Of a DNA stretch of 64,000 bases, positions 15,171-24,839 are shown piece after piece. This DNA comes from JAFGXT01 sp963677165 (GTDB lineage Bacteria > Verrucomicrobiota > Lentisphaeria > Victivallales > SZUA-371), in NCBI GenBank assembly GCA_963677165.2, contig CAXXSX010000002.1:62001-126000 (forward strand). The letters run 5' to 3'. The notes under the pieces are model-generated. The model saw only the letters and a list, made by a program, of their open reading frames with translations. It did no database searches and was not told where the DNA came from. Position 1 is the first letter of the stretch. Every line of letters begins with the position of its first letter. Both the position numbers and the translations under genes were made by a program.

Positions 15171-17705
15171 TTATCGCCTTTTTATGACTTTCAGATCTTT
15201 AATCCAAAATTTGTATTTTCGTTTATTAAGAGGAGTATCCATTGGGAATACAATGGAACCGCCAAAACTCCAAAATTTACTTTTCCGAGCTCTCTCTATA
15301 TTCTCTTTCTTTGTGGGATAGGAAGAAAATACACTGAGCCATGATGATTCCGGCTGTTTTGCCGGAATAAACAATCCTCCGAGAACAGTATATGAAACTC
15401 TCATTGGAGGAGCCCCGGGGGTTGTTTTGATTTTATAGCTTATTCCAAGAATATCATGCGGATTTCCTGAGTAAATATCTTTCGCCAATATCTTGGGATA
15501 AGTATTGAAACTAGTATTTTTGAAACTCAATTGGGAGAAATCAATATCGAATAATATTGCATCCATTTTTTTATCATAAGTAATGGTCATATTATTCCCA
15601 GTTGCATTTTTATGCCATATTTTCGGATTTTTGTAATCCAAATCAATAACTCGTATATTACTTCGGCTCATAGCCGAAAGCGGAACAGCAAGTCGTGTAA
15701 CTTCTTTATTATTAAAAACACCACCGATGCAAAGTTCTGTTGAAATTCCACCCGGATATTTTATTTTCACAAGCACAGAGGACATAGGCGCAACGGTTAA
15801 TTCCTGATCAATACCTTGAAGTTTAAGTCTATTCAAACTTTTCAATTTCCCTTTTATCGTTTCATTGGAGAAATTAAAAACCTCGATATCAAATTCATCC
15901 CCTTTTCGTAATGTCGCAGATGCCATATTATTAATTTGCGCATCTTTAAAATTGGCCTTTAAGACAATATTCCGATTAAACTTCTCAACAGGAAACTTAC
16001 TTTTATTAACCACTTTCGATTCAGGTTGATATCGCATATTGTAAAGACCATGCAAATACTGAGGGAAATTACTAACGGGAAGCTTTACTCTATTATGAGA
16101 AACCGGTTGAATCTTTTGAGGACTTCCCATGATATCAACCAATTTCAGGTCAGAAGATTTTCGACTAAGGTTCAAGTTAAAAACAGAGTTTATAGAATCA
16201 GTTATGGTTTTAGCATATGCAGACTGCTTTGTTCTCATGAAGTCGATTGGACTGTTTTTCCAGAACACTAAAGTCTGAGAACCATCAGGCTGTTTATATA
16301 AATAGCCTGTCAAACCTTTGACCAGTTTACATTTTCCCAGAAATTCAGCCTTTCCCAGTTGTGTGTTTAAGTTGGCATAAGCAACAAAAACAGGCTTGAT
16401 TGTCATATTCCAACGCAACAACCCAAAGATATCGGTATCCGCTCTTTCATTGATAGGCATACATCTGAAGAAGAATCCCCGGTCAACACCATAAGCTCGT
16501 AATGTTAATGAAGATTTCACGGCAAATTCGGCATAATACAGATCCTGGTTATAATCAAATTCAGAATGCTTGTTTACTTTCTGACCCAAAGGTTTTCCCA
16601 GCACAGCAGAGGTTTTAATACTGTATTCGGTAAACCAGAACGGCTTTTCGGCAAATCTGTACTTTGCTCTCAGCGCATTTACTGCCGCTAAATTATGGGA
16701 ATATTCCTCCATTGTGGTGTAAATATGCCAATTGGTTATGTCAAAAAATGGAGTTATGTCGTTCTTATAACATATTTCAACTCTTCCCGGAAAACGCAGA
16801 GCCCAAAAGGCGGCATGGGCCACTCTGGCTCGGGGATTGCCGGCTTTCACTCCAAGGCTTCCAACTTTTAACATTGTTGAATAATCCCACATTGTTCGGG
16901 TATTATAACTTGTGAGGTCAGCTTCATTACCTAATTCCCAAACATCTATGAGTCCGGAAAATCTTTTCGCTTTGATCCGATTGTATTCATAATAGTCGAA
17001 CATATTGTCCGGCATCCAGCGGGTCCATCGCAATGTTTGACCTGTATAGTTACGACCGGGAGCCTTGGGCCTACAGGCATATGCCGGGGCAGAATGATCA
17101 AACACTGTAAGTTTTAATCCCGCATCGGAAAGAGTCTGAAAAGATTCATCTGGACGCGACCAGTTATATTTTCCCTTTTTCGGATTAATAGATGCCCAAC
17201 TTGATTGATCACGATACCATACCGCACCGGTTAAAGCAATCGTTTTTGCGATATCCTTTCTGGTTAGCTTTCGCTTTCCAACCTTAAAATTAACCGCATT
17301 TGCGGCCGAACAGCCAATAGAAAACTGTCCTTTATTATTTTGAATATCGGGTTTGGGAACCAACCCGAAAATGCCCTGATCCACAAGCTTATTATTTGAG
17401 TAAAGAAACATTGCATAATAACCCACCGGCAAGTTCGTCACATACAACTTTTCCCGAGTATCCCATTCCCCCTGCCCGACAACTCGATTGCGCCAGTCGC
17501 GAATATAATATTTCAGTTTTGCAGGTGTTTGTTTTTTCGCGGAAAATTCTATGCCTTTATCTACGGTTGACACATTTGCCAGCCAAGGAGCATTTACCAG
17601 TTTAAAACGGGAAACCACTTTATCTATTGTCGGAATATTCAATTCCGCTCTGACGGCAATAGCCACGACAAAAAACAATATTAAAAAAAAACCTCTAAAA
17701 AACAT
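15171..17705 (-). CDS. Secreted glycoside hydrolase, clan GH-A-like
   Basis: 844 residues. Signal peptide 1-20 (MFFRGFFLILFFVVAIAVRA). A beta-sandwich-like region precedes a TIM barrel at about residues 130-450, where VWELGNEAD supplies the likely acid/base Glu (preceded by Asn as in clan GH-A) and WFTEYS the likely nucleophile Glu. A large all-beta C-terminal half follows. The barrel resembles GH39/GH5-type enzymes but I cannot name a family. Last gene of the long minus-strand block that starts at the gntR promoter near 25.6 kb; 50 bp after the FAD oxidoreductase. Target polysaccharide unknown; the GH50-like neighbour hints at an agar-like or other galactan, which is inference only. Confidence 0.72.
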   Translation of the reverse strand: MFFRGFFLILFFVVAIAVRAELNIPTIDKVVSRFKLVNAPWLANVSTVDKGIEFSAKKQTPAKLKYYIRDWRNRVVGQGEWDTREKLYVTNLPVGYYAMFLYSNNKLVDQGIFGLVPKPDIQNNKGQFSIGCSAANAVNFKVGKRKLTRKDIAKTIALTGAVWYRDQSSWASINPKKGKYNWSRPDESFQTLSDAGLKLTVFDHSAPAYACRPKAPGRNYTGQTLRWTRWMPDNMFDYYEYNRIKAKRFSGLIDVWELGNEADLTSYNTRTMWDYSTMLKVGSLGVKAGNPRARVAHAAFWALRFPGRVEICYKNDITPFFDITNWHIYTTMEEYSHNLAAVNALRAKYRFAEKPFWFTEYSIKTSAVLGKPLGQKVNKHSEFDYNQDLYYAEFAVKSSLTLRAYGVDRGFFFRCMPINERADTDIFGLLRWNMTIKPVFVAYANLNTQLGKAEFLGKCKLVKGLTGYLYKQPDGSQTLVFWKNSPIDFMRTKQSAYAKTITDSINSVFNLNLSRKSSDLKLVDIMGSPQKIQPVSHNRVKLPVSNFPQYLHGLYNMRYQPESKVVNKSKFPVEKFNRNIVLKANFKDAQINNMASATLRKGDEFDIEVFNFSNETIKGKLKSLNRLKLQGIDQELTVAPMSSVLVKIKYPGGISTELCIGGVFNNKEVTRLAVPLSAMSRSNIRVIDLDYKNPKIWHKNATGNNMTITYDKKMDAILFDIDFSQLSFKNTSFNTYPKILAKDIYSGNPHDILGISYKIKTTPGAPPMRVSYTVLGGLFIPAKQPESSWLSVFSSYPTKKENIERARKSKFWSFGGSIVFPMDTPLNKRKYKFWIKDLKVIKRR

Positions 17706-17755
17706 AAATCCCCCTTCAGAAATTCAAAACGAAATAAGAACAACCCCAATAAGTT

Positions 17756-18949
17756 TTAAATTAGTAATTGTGAAAAAAATATTTTGACTTTTTGTTTCAT
17801 CAAACATTCCTGTAATCCTTGATATGTCCAGTCGATGCCGGAACGGCACATTGCGGCTGCGGTTCCCGCCGCTTCGCCAGTCACAGAGCAAGCCGGAATC
17901 ACCCGAGTTTCATCCCAACCATGACGACATGCTGAAATACAACGTCCTGCGGCAAACAGATTACGTTTTTTTGCCCCGCGAATCGCCCGTAGCGGAATGC
18001 TATAGACCGGTCCCGGCCTGCGCCAGCTTCCAATCAGTCCGATGCTGTCAGAGTACTGCCTGCGGTCCTCAGCGTCCATCACAACCTCCGCTTCGAGCCG
18101 CCGAGTCATACGGTAGCCGGGAAAAGTCGGAATAAGAAACGGGTACACCGAACTTTCCGGCTCCTGTTCCCGCAGTTTTGCCAGATGATCTTTTATCATT
18201 TGTCGCGATTCAAATATGTGAGCGGAAACCTCATCCATACTGTCACCCGAATAACCACGGTCTGTTCCTTCCGGCAGAATTTCTCCACAGGGATCAAACG
18301 GCTTGTACAACTTATGCAGCCTATTTCCCTCTGAGCCGGTGGAATAATACCAGCCGGAAGCACTGTTGGTATTATTCGACGCAGTATTTTCCCCGGCCAG
18401 GAAACAGACATCGGCATCACCAGTAGCATCTACTACTCCCCGACATGTAATTGCCTCCCGTCCGCTCTTTGTTTCAATAATCACGGCATTTATTTTTTCA
18501 TCATCGCCACTGACTCCGGCAACCCGGCAGTCATAGAACAGATCCACACCATTACCGCGTACAAAATCTTCTAGTTCGAGCATATACGACGCGGCATTGT
18601 ATTCCAGAAAATAACGTTTACGTTTACGTTCTTCTCTATTTCCACCCGGCAGCCAGCAGTCAGGCACTTTCGCGGATCCATCACGAGTCGAAAGCAGCAG
18701 CAACTCCTCCGCCAGTCCTGCGGAAACCAGCGTTCCCATGCCGTCGCAAATCGGCAGATACGCGATAACCAGTCCAATTGTCGCGAGTCCGCCAAGGGCG
18801 TACTCTTTCTCCAGTAGACAGGTTTTCGCGCCGTTCCGGGCGGCGGCAACCGCCGCCGCTACTCCGGCAATTCCTCCGCCGACCACAACAACATCATAAT
18901 CATTCCGAACCTTCAACTGGCGTGAAGGTTCATTAATATAGTTATTCAT
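17756..18949 (-). CDS. FAD-dependent oxidoreductase (FAD_oxidored family)
   Basis: 397 residues. N-terminal Rossmann fold VVVGGGIAGVAAAVAAARNG with the Glu-ending strand CLLEKEYALGG (residues 19-54), a middle GxxDATGDAD motif (VVDATGDADV) and the C-terminal FAD contact NLFAAGRCISACRHGWDETRVIP split here as NLFAAGRC and RVIPACSVTGEAAG. This family is found widely in polysaccharide loci of PVC bacteria, with uncharacterised substrates. It shares a 4-nt ATGA overlap with the aldolase gene upstream, so the two are translationally coupled and probably act on successive intermediates. The extreme C-terminus (KVKIFFSQLLI) looks non-conserved. Confidence 0.82.
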   Translation of the reverse strand: MNNYINEPSRQLKVRNDYDVVVVGGGIAGVAAAVAAARNGAKTCLLEKEYALGGLATIGLVIAYLPICDGMGTLVSAGLAEELLLLSTRDGSAKVPDCWLPGGNREERKRKRYFLEYNAASYMLELEDFVRGNGVDLFYDCRVAGVSGDDEKINAVIIETKSGREAITCRGVVDATGDADVCFLAGENTASNNTNSASGWYYSTGSEGNRLHKLYKPFDPCGEILPEGTDRGYSGDSMDEVSAHIFESRQMIKDHLAKLREQEPESSVYPFLIPTFPGYRMTRRLEAEVVMDAEDRRQYSDSIGLIGSWRRPGPVYSIPLRAIRGAKKRNLFAAGRCISACRHGWDETRVIPACSVTGEAAGTAAAMCRSGIDWTYQGLQECLMKQKVKIFFSQLLI

Positions 18950-19749
18950 TTGATTGCGTTATACTCACGGAACGTAAAACCAAGCTTACTGTACTTTTCC
19001 ACATCGCTTTTCAAACCGCGCATTACAGCGCCGTAATCGGAAGGACCGGTAAGGAATTTCACTCCGTTTTCAATCAGCTTTGTCATATATTCCGGATCGC
19101 CCATACCGGATGTCGCGCAGTATATTCCGTGTTTATTGCAGGCTTCACTGCACCGCATGATCGCATCCCAGACTTTCGGACTGCGGGTGTTACCCGGATC
19201 GCCGATTGCCTGTGAAAAGTCCTTTGGTCCCAGGAAAATCATATCCAGTCCCGGAACCGCGGCAATTTTATCAACCTGAGCAAGCGCGTCCTCATCTTCA
19301 ATCTGAACTGCGATAAAGGTATTGTTCACAGCGAATTCGATGTATTCTGGAATCGACGCCATTCCTTGATCGGCATCGCCATTCACACAGTCCATACCGC
19401 GCAATCCATAGGGATGAAACTTGGCTTCACGAATAATCTCCTCAACCTGTTTTACCGACTCAATATGAGGGATCATAAGTCCCTGAGCACCCATTTCCAA
19501 TGGCTGAATCAAATCGGTATGGCTTCCATGCCCGGTACGGATCAGCATATCCATATCAGTAATCTTGCAGGTACGGATAATGTTTTCCAGCATGGAACGA
19601 TCAATACCCTGATGTTCGTTGCAGATCCACAGGCAGTCGAAACCGAAATAACCGATCAGCTCCGCCAGGTTCGGGTTCATAAAATTCAGTTTCGCAGTAA
19701 GGATAATTTCTCCATTCCGCATTTTTTCGCATACTACACTCTTTTTCAT
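18946..19749 (-). CDS. HpcH/HpaI-family aldolase, second paralogue
   Basis: 267 residues, same family as 2422-3192. Key features: CNEHQGID (catalytic His in xxEH), IRTGHGSHTD (the Arg-bearing loop), VQIEDEDA (metal Glu) and FLGPKDFSQAIG (metal Asp). Members cleave 2-keto-3-deoxy sugar acids to pyruvate plus an aldehyde. AAGG lies 9 nt before the ATG. It overlaps the FAD oxidoreductase start by 4 nt. It follows the second prepilin-like gene by 44 bp in the long minus-strand block. The two aldolases share sequence along their whole length but differ in many substrate-pocket positions, so separate substrates are likely. Confidence 0.88.
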   Translation of the reverse strand: MKKSVVCEKMRNGEIILTAKLNFMNPNLAELIGYFGFDCLWICNEHQGIDRSMLENIIRTCKITDMDMLIRTGHGSHTDLIQPLEMGAQGLMIPHIESVKQVEEIIREAKFHPYGLRGMDCVNGDADQGMASIPEYIEFAVNNTFIAVQIEDEDALAQVDKIAAVPGLDMIFLGPKDFSQAIGDPGNTRSPKVWDAIMRCSEACNKHGIYCATSGMGDPEYMTKLIENGVKFLTGPSDYGAVMRGLKSDVEKYSKLGFTFREYNAIK

Positions 19750-19793
19750 TGCTATTTTCCTTTTATAGTTACAGGGACATTAAATAATTGTTT

Positions 19794-20561
19794 TTAAAAT
19801 GCATTCAAATTTTCATCAAATCCGCTGGTCATTTCCATTTTATGGGACTTTGCCTCATTGGGCGACAGAGATTCCACATGACCGTCTGCCGCTGCAACTG
19901 GCGTATGATTCGCATGACGAGTCCAAATTCTACCGAAGCCACCTGCATCGGTAGGACTGAAGAACAAACTTGTTTTTTTCCATGCGCCACGATAAGTATC
20001 CGTAAAAAGAAAACTATCAGATGGGGTTTTCATCCGTTTGCCGCAATAGAAGTAGTTAAATTTATCCGTTCCGGCATCATCGCAGGCCCCCCCAGATTTG
20101 TTGACTACAAAAACACCGAAATAATCTTCATCCGCCGGCTGAGAATACAGCCATCCATAGGATCGGCCTAGACCATCTTTTTCGGCCAAAAAGTCAGTGG
20201 GATTACTTGATGCGGCATCCGTATCGGCAGGACAATGTAATACATTCCAGGGAATATATCCAGGGTCTTTTGTCATTGTAGTATTGCCGCTTTTCGATAC
20301 CGCGTGGGACAACGTAGTACATGCGGTTTCCACGCCGTAATATGTATCTCCATATCCCACCATAAAGCTGTTGTTATCATCCATGTATTGCACAGTTGCC
20401 AGCATTATCTGTTTCATATTGTTGGCACAACTTATCGCTTTCGCTTTTTCCCGTGCAGAATTAAGCGCAGGAAGCAACATTCCTGCCAGGATTGCAATAA
20501 TAGCAATCACGACCAAGAGCTCTATGAGCGTGAATTGTTTTCGCCACTGTTTCATTTTCAT
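19794..20561 (-). CDS. Prepilin-like H-X9-DG protein, set 2
   Basis: 255 residues. N-terminus MKMKQWRKQFTLIELLVVIA then LPALNSAREKAKAISCANNM. The residue before the Phe of FTLIE is Gln. The globular part has Cys residues near 44, 62 and 105 that could bond. The C-terminus carries HANHTPVAAADGH (H-X9-DG). It lies between the MITE-like element and the aldolase gene; this is the one prepilin-like gene whose next gene downstream is not a secreted enzyme, although the GH-A gene three genes on is. Confidence 0.9.
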   Translation of the reverse strand: MKMKQWRKQFTLIELLVVIAIIAILAGMLLPALNSAREKAKAISCANNMKQIMLATVQYMDDNNSFMVGYGDTYYGVETACTTLSHAVSKSGNTTMTKDPGYIPWNVLHCPADTDAASSNPTDFLAEKDGLGRSYGWLYSQPADEDYFGVFVVNKSGGACDDAGTDKFNYFYCGKRMKTPSDSFLFTDTYRGAWKKTSLFFSPTDAGGFGRIWTRHANHTPVAAADGHVESLSPNEAKSHKMEMTSGFDENLNAF

Positions 20562-20581
20562 TCTCTCTTTAGTTATTGGTT

Positions 20582-20725
20582 AAAGACTCGTGCGAAATGC
20601 GGTTTGTCGGGTAGGGACGGTTCTCCGTAACCGTCAGCTATTTTGTGCTTGAGCACAAAATCCCCGGAGACGGCACGCTCGGAGAGCACGCCCTACTCAA
20701 ATTCGCTCATTTCGCAAGACTCTTT
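20582..20725. mobile_element. MITE-like element, copy B
   Basis: 144 bp with 18-bp terminal inverted repeats: AAAGACTCGTGCGAAATG at the left and CATTTCGCAAGACTCTTT at the right (16 of 18 positions pair). The interior has ATTTTGTGC-TTGA-GCACAAAAT (9-bp perfect arms) and GC-rich segments ACGGTTCTCCGTAACCGT and CGGCACGCTCGGAGAGC. Sits between the sialidase-like and prepilin-like genes and could act as an RNA hairpin in the operon transcript. Confidence 0.8.
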
Positions 20726-20745
20726 TATTGGTTATTTAGAAAAGT

Positions 20746-21783
20746 TCAGAGACTTATAAATAACGGTTCATAAATAGTTTTGGCAACGCTTAATTCGCCA
20801 CGTTTGTACGTTCTGATCTTCTGTTTCTGTTCCGGCGGATTAAAGCTTCTGTCGGAGCTTTCATAGAAGAAAACTTTGATTTCATCTTTCGTGAAATAAA
20901 GCGACGGGTAGCCATAACTCTTATCCGGATTCGCTTCTATTTCAGTAATAAATTCCCAGCTCTGCGTATTGTCCCGACTCACTGCCAGACAAATCGGGCT
21001 TCGAGGGTACTGATGTGCAGGATGAGCCGGAAACGCATTGTCCCATACCAGAAAAGCATAGCCCGAAAAAGGATCCTTTTTGACACAGAACGGAGCACAA
21101 GGCATTCTGATTTCCGTTGCAGCCTCCGGCTGCCAGGTTTCCCCGTTATCAGTGGACACACTTTTATGCAAATACCCTGTAGAGTTGCGCATAAACATGA
21201 AAAGTTCACAGGAATGATCGCTTTCCACCACCATCGGCTCCGCCAAATGCCCTTTTGCACTGGAGGCTTTCAAATAATTTGATTGTTTCCAAGTTTTCCC
21301 CTGGTCATCGGAATATGAGGTGAAACAAACTCCGGCGGTTTCAAGTCCTTTATTATAATCAGCCTTCGGATGCTGTGCATGAGACAGGACAACACGTCCG
21401 CTTTCAAGCTGTAGAAACCGGTCATTCATCACATAATAGCAACCCTCCTCCGGTTCAATTTGCCCGTAGTCAGTCATTTTCCCAGTCACTTCATTCAGCA
21501 GCAGACAATGGTGGTTGGCGCCGCCCAGCCCAAGCTCTTTTACTTTTTCAGTAACCTCCATTTTTCTCAGCACCAGAATTTCCGAATCACTCAGCCGCAG
21601 CATCGTCACGCATGCATTGGTCGGGGATTCAAACAATTCCTGCCGAGCAGAAAAATTGTTGTCACTGCTCAATAGAACCGAATAAATGATGTTCTTCGAT
21701 TCATAAAATACCGTAATCCCATCTTTACTATCAATTGGGCACGCTGCTGTCACCGCATCGTCAGGCAAATACAATGTACTCAT
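20746..21783 (-). CDS. Sialidase-like (BNR/Asp-box) protein, second copy
   Basis: 345 residues with three Asp boxes: YSDDQGKTW (about residue 180), VSTDNGETW (about 215) and the degenerate SRDNTQSW (about 280). Predicted six-bladed propeller. No signal peptide, so cytoplasmic. It follows the GH50-like gene by 13 bp, with AGAGGAAG as ribosome-binding site, and precedes the MITE-like element. Both sialidase-like genes in the window share a unit with an HpcH/HpaI aldolase and an FCD regulator, which argues for a common pathway, although true sialidase activity is not shown by the sequence. Confidence 0.72.
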   Translation of the reverse strand: MSTLYLPDDAVTAACPIDSKDGITVFYESKNIIYSVLLSSDNNFSARQELFESPTNACVTMLRLSDSEILVLRKMEVTEKVKELGLGGANHHCLLLNEVTGKMTDYGQIEPEEGCYYVMNDRFLQLESGRVVLSHAQHPKADYNKGLETAGVCFTSYSDDQGKTWKQSNYLKASSAKGHLAEPMVVESDHSCELFMFMRNSTGYLHKSVSTDNGETWQPEAATEIRMPCAPFCVKKDPFSGYAFLVWDNAFPAHPAHQYPRSPICLAVSRDNTQSWEFITEIEANPDKSYGYPSLYFTKDEIKVFFYESSDRSFNPPEQKQKIRTYKRGELSVAKTIYEPLFISL

Positions 21784-21796
21784 AACTTCCTCTCAT

Positions 21797-23899
21797 TTAC
21801 TTCTTTTCTGAATACCTGATGTTATATATGTTAAAATTAATTTTTCTGGCCCACTTAATCAGCTCTTTATACGGAGTATCCGTAATCGAAACAAAACCAA
21901 GATTATAGTTTTCCCAGTCCTGATGACGTGAGGTCAAAGGCTGATCCTGGTATTGATACCAGTGAACTCCGATGATATATGGATTTTTCAAGCCGGCATC
22001 CACATATTGATAATATGACTTTCCTCTGGCTTCCTGATTTTTCACCTTTCTCAGTCCGCCATGGAACATCCCCCTGTCCAAAGCACCAAAGTGGAACTCA
22101 CCAACAAGAATCGGTTTATCATATTTTTCCGCGATTTTTATCTGGCTCGGATAGCTGAACGTTTTGTCGGTAGGTTTTGCCATGTAGATATTAAAGCTTA
22201 AAACATCGCAGTACTTGCAGGCAACCTCAACCGCTTCTCTATTCCACGGGTTGAACCGGCATCCCATGTAGAGTTTGTCCGGAAAATATTTCTTTGCCAT
22301 TTTACGGCAATCAGAAAAGTATTTTTCAGCAATCATAGTAGTCATTGCGGACAGATCAGATTTGGCAGCCGACAACTGCTGAGGAGAAAAAGTTATGCCT
22401 TTCAAATCATTCCAGCTCTTATAGTTGGTATTCCAGGAATTATTCAATTTTTTAATACTCTTATAGCGATCCTGAAGCAACTGGATACATTTATCACGAG
22501 TCTTTGAATCTGAACGCTTTTTGAAGAAGTGCTGAACATAACGGTAGTTCGATGACTTTATCACCCTGTCCCACGAAAGCTCGTTGTCGATAAATAATCC
22601 CAGGATATAGGGTTTCAGACGGCTGTTGTCATCAATATACTTTCTCCAATATTCCATCTGCTTGACAAGTTCATTCTGAAACTTCTCAGAATATACGTCA
22701 TGTATTCTTTTGTGAGGTTCAGTAAAGTTTAATTTGACCGTAACAGTGAATGGTAACAATTCTCCATCGGTCAGCGCAAAACTATCGGTCCATGCCCCTT
22801 TGGTATTCACGCCCCAGGATTTGAACCTGTTTGTGATATAATCACTGATTTTACCTTTATAATCAGGCCCAAGCTTACGATAAAGGTTGGCTTCAAAAAA
22901 GTTATATCGGTCCGGACCGCGGAAATAAAACTTGCCGAATTCGGAATTCTGTTCCGGAAGCTTGTCGAAGAACCATTCATAATTACCTGAAACCCGGACG
23001 AGACTCAAAGTCTTGGCTCGACAGATACCGACAGACCAGAACAAATTCCCATTGGGATCAATGAACCACCACTTTCCATTAACCTTCTCTACTCTAAAGC
23101 TACCGGTTGCATCGAATTTTTTCGGAGCCTTAGCCCATCCGCCGAATGAATCAAAACCATAATCTTTCTCAAGATATTTGGCATTATCCTGCTGTTCTTC
23201 ACTCAACTGAGCCGAAAAATCAGAGTCTCTATGTATTTTTCCCGGCCAGTCTTCGCATTTGAACTGTCCATATTTATCAACAAAAGGCTTCTTGGGAAAA
23301 TTCTTTGAAGTTAAAAGAATCTGTTTAATGGAAAAGTCCCCCCCCTCTCTCGGACGTGCCATAAAAAGATCAACTTTATAGATTTTTGATAAATTGAATT
23401 TGGAATCTCCCTGAAAGCAACGACCGTATTCCTCCAGCGGCAGACGCGGCTGTCCTCGCATCACATGAAAGTTCAACGTTGTCGGTTCAAATGCACAGTA
23501 AATTGAATGAAACTTACCATCGGCGGGAACTGTCAGCTTTACAAACCTGCAATGTTTTCTTTGGGCCGGGTTGGGTTTTGGCGAATCATCAATGCGGACA
23601 CTCATTGCCGCCGTTTTACTGCCGTTATTCTTAATTACAATTTCAAGTCCTTTATAACCAGACCAGTCACTCTGTCTTTCGAGAAATTTCTTCCCGAAAA
23701 TCATAGCCGGATATTGATTTGACTTCTTGAAGCTCAAATCCAACGTTCCTGACATTTTCGCGGATGCTTCACGTCCATATAAACACTTTTTAACACCCAT
23801 ATTTTTGATTACATCGAAAAAGGAAAACGACTTATCCGCACATACACTTAAAACACCAGAAATCATTAATAAAAGAATAATATATTTTTTCTTTTCCAT
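21797..23899 (-). CDS. Secreted GH50 (beta-agarase)-like glycoside hydrolase
   Basis: About 700 residues from the ATG at 23899. The frame extends 19 codons further to 23956, but MEKKKYIILLLMISGVLSVC is a signal peptide only from 23899. A carbohydrate-binding-like domain (residues 30-215) is followed by the catalytic barrel. WFIDPNGNLFWSVGICR, FYFRGPDRYNFFEANLYRK and FKSWGVNTKGAWTDS (shown in parts) resemble GH50 agarases. GLFIDNELSW gives the acid/base Glu and ILVGEFHFG the nucleophile Glu of clan GH-A. It lies 94 bp after a prepilin-like gene. GH50 members cleave agarose or related galactans; exact specificity is not certain. Confidence 0.75.
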   Translation of the reverse strand: MEKKKYIILLLMISGVLSVCADKSFSFFDVIKNMGVKKCLYGREASAKMSGTLDLSFKKSNQYPAMIFGKKFLERQSDWSGYKGLEIVIKNNGSKTAAMSVRIDDSPKPNPAQRKHCRFVKLTVPADGKFHSIYCAFEPTTLNFHVMRGQPRLPLEEYGRCFQGDSKFNLSKIYKVDLFMARPREGGDFSIKQILLTSKNFPKKPFVDKYGQFKCEDWPGKIHRDSDFSAQLSEEQQDNAKYLEKDYGFDSFGGWAKAPKKFDATGSFRVEKVNGKWWFIDPNGNLFWSVGICRAKTLSLVRVSGNYEWFFDKLPEQNSEFGKFYFRGPDRYNFFEANLYRKLGPDYKGKISDYITNRFKSWGVNTKGAWTDSFALTDGELLPFTVTVKLNFTEPHKRIHDVYSEKFQNELVKQMEYWRKYIDDNSRLKPYILGLFIDNELSWDRVIKSSNYRYVQHFFKKRSDSKTRDKCIQLLQDRYKSIKKLNNSWNTNYKSWNDLKGITFSPQQLSAAKSDLSAMTTMIAEKYFSDCRKMAKKYFPDKLYMGCRFNPWNREAVEVACKYCDVLSFNIYMAKPTDKTFSYPSQIKIAEKYDKPILVGEFHFGALDRGMFHGGLRKVKNQEARGKSYYQYVDAGLKNPYIIGVHWYQYQDQPLTSRHQDWENYNLGFVSITDTPYKELIKWARKINFNIYNIRYSEKK

Positions 23900-23993
23900 A
23901 AACTTAAATACCTGTATTTCCCTCAGGCAGCCGGGCACAAAGATGACCTCAGGCATGCCTGTAATTACTATTTATTTGATTATTTTGTAAGAC

Positions 23994-24692
23994 TTATCTT
24001 GATCTATCAGGAGTCCAGTAAGGATATCCTCCAACTTTCGCATTTCCAACGATATCATCATCGGAGTAGATCAATTCAGAGTAGGCCAGTCTTTCCGCAT
24101 GACCATCGATAAATGCACAGTTTGTTCCTTTACTATGCCGTGACGAAGGAATAAAATCAGCGAGGACCGCAGCTTCAGGAACAGCCACAAAATAACCATC
24201 CTTACTGATGCTTGGTCGTAACGAATCAACAACAGTAACCGTACTGGAAGGATATCTTGCCTGATTAATTTTCAAACTCCAACGATCATTAATAACTGTT
24301 CCGCCAGCAGGTGGTTGTAACCCACCCCATTTAAAACCAATCCCAAGCATATTATAGCCATAACTGATATATCTGACATCTGTATCAAATTCTGTTCCTT
24401 TCAAAAGACTGGAAGGACAGTAAAGAATCTTGGAGGTAATTTTATAATCGTCAATAAGTGATTGATGCCAATACTTATTGGATGAGTCATTTGCCACAGG
24501 GAAACGTCCATCGCTATCATCGACATAAAACATCAATGCCTGTCCCATCTGCTTCAAATTACTAATGCAATTAATGCTGCGAGCTTTTTCTCTGGCCTTA
24601 TTAAGCGCTGGCAGCAACATTGCTGCAAGAATAGCAATAATCGCTATCACAACCAGAAGTTCGATAAGTGTGAATTTGTTATTCTGTTTCAT
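23994..24692 (-). CDS. Prepilin-like H-X9-DG protein, set 3
   Basis: 232 residues. N-terminus MKQNNKFTLIELLVVIAIIA, then LPALNKAREKARSINCISNL. The residue before F is Lys. C-terminal motif HSKGTNCAFIDGH (H-X9-DG). Conserved-type element ARYPSSTVTVVDS, also seen in set 1 as LRYPSTVVNLVDG, points to a shared fold. Located 147 bp after the FCD regulator gene and directly before the GH50-like gene in the same direction. Confidence 0.9.
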   Translation of the reverse strand: MKQNNKFTLIELLVVIAIIAILAAMLLPALNKAREKARSINCISNLKQMGQALMFYVDDSDGRFPVANDSSNKYWHQSLIDDYKITSKILYCPSSLLKGTEFDTDVRYISYGYNMLGIGFKWGGLQPPAGGTVINDRWSLKINQARYPSSTVTVVDSLRPSISKDGYFVAVPEAAVLADFIPSSRHSKGTNCAFIDGHAERLAYSELIYSDDDIVGNAKVGGYPYWTPDRSR

Positions 24693-24839
24693 ACTATCTC
24701 CTTGTCTCCCTTTGTAATTATCAAATACTAATCCGATATTAAATTGATTAACCTAGTTACCAACATAACAGCACCACGCCTTGATACGCATCAATAATAT
24801 CCCTCCTTGTGTTTATATTAATATGAAATAATTTAAAAT

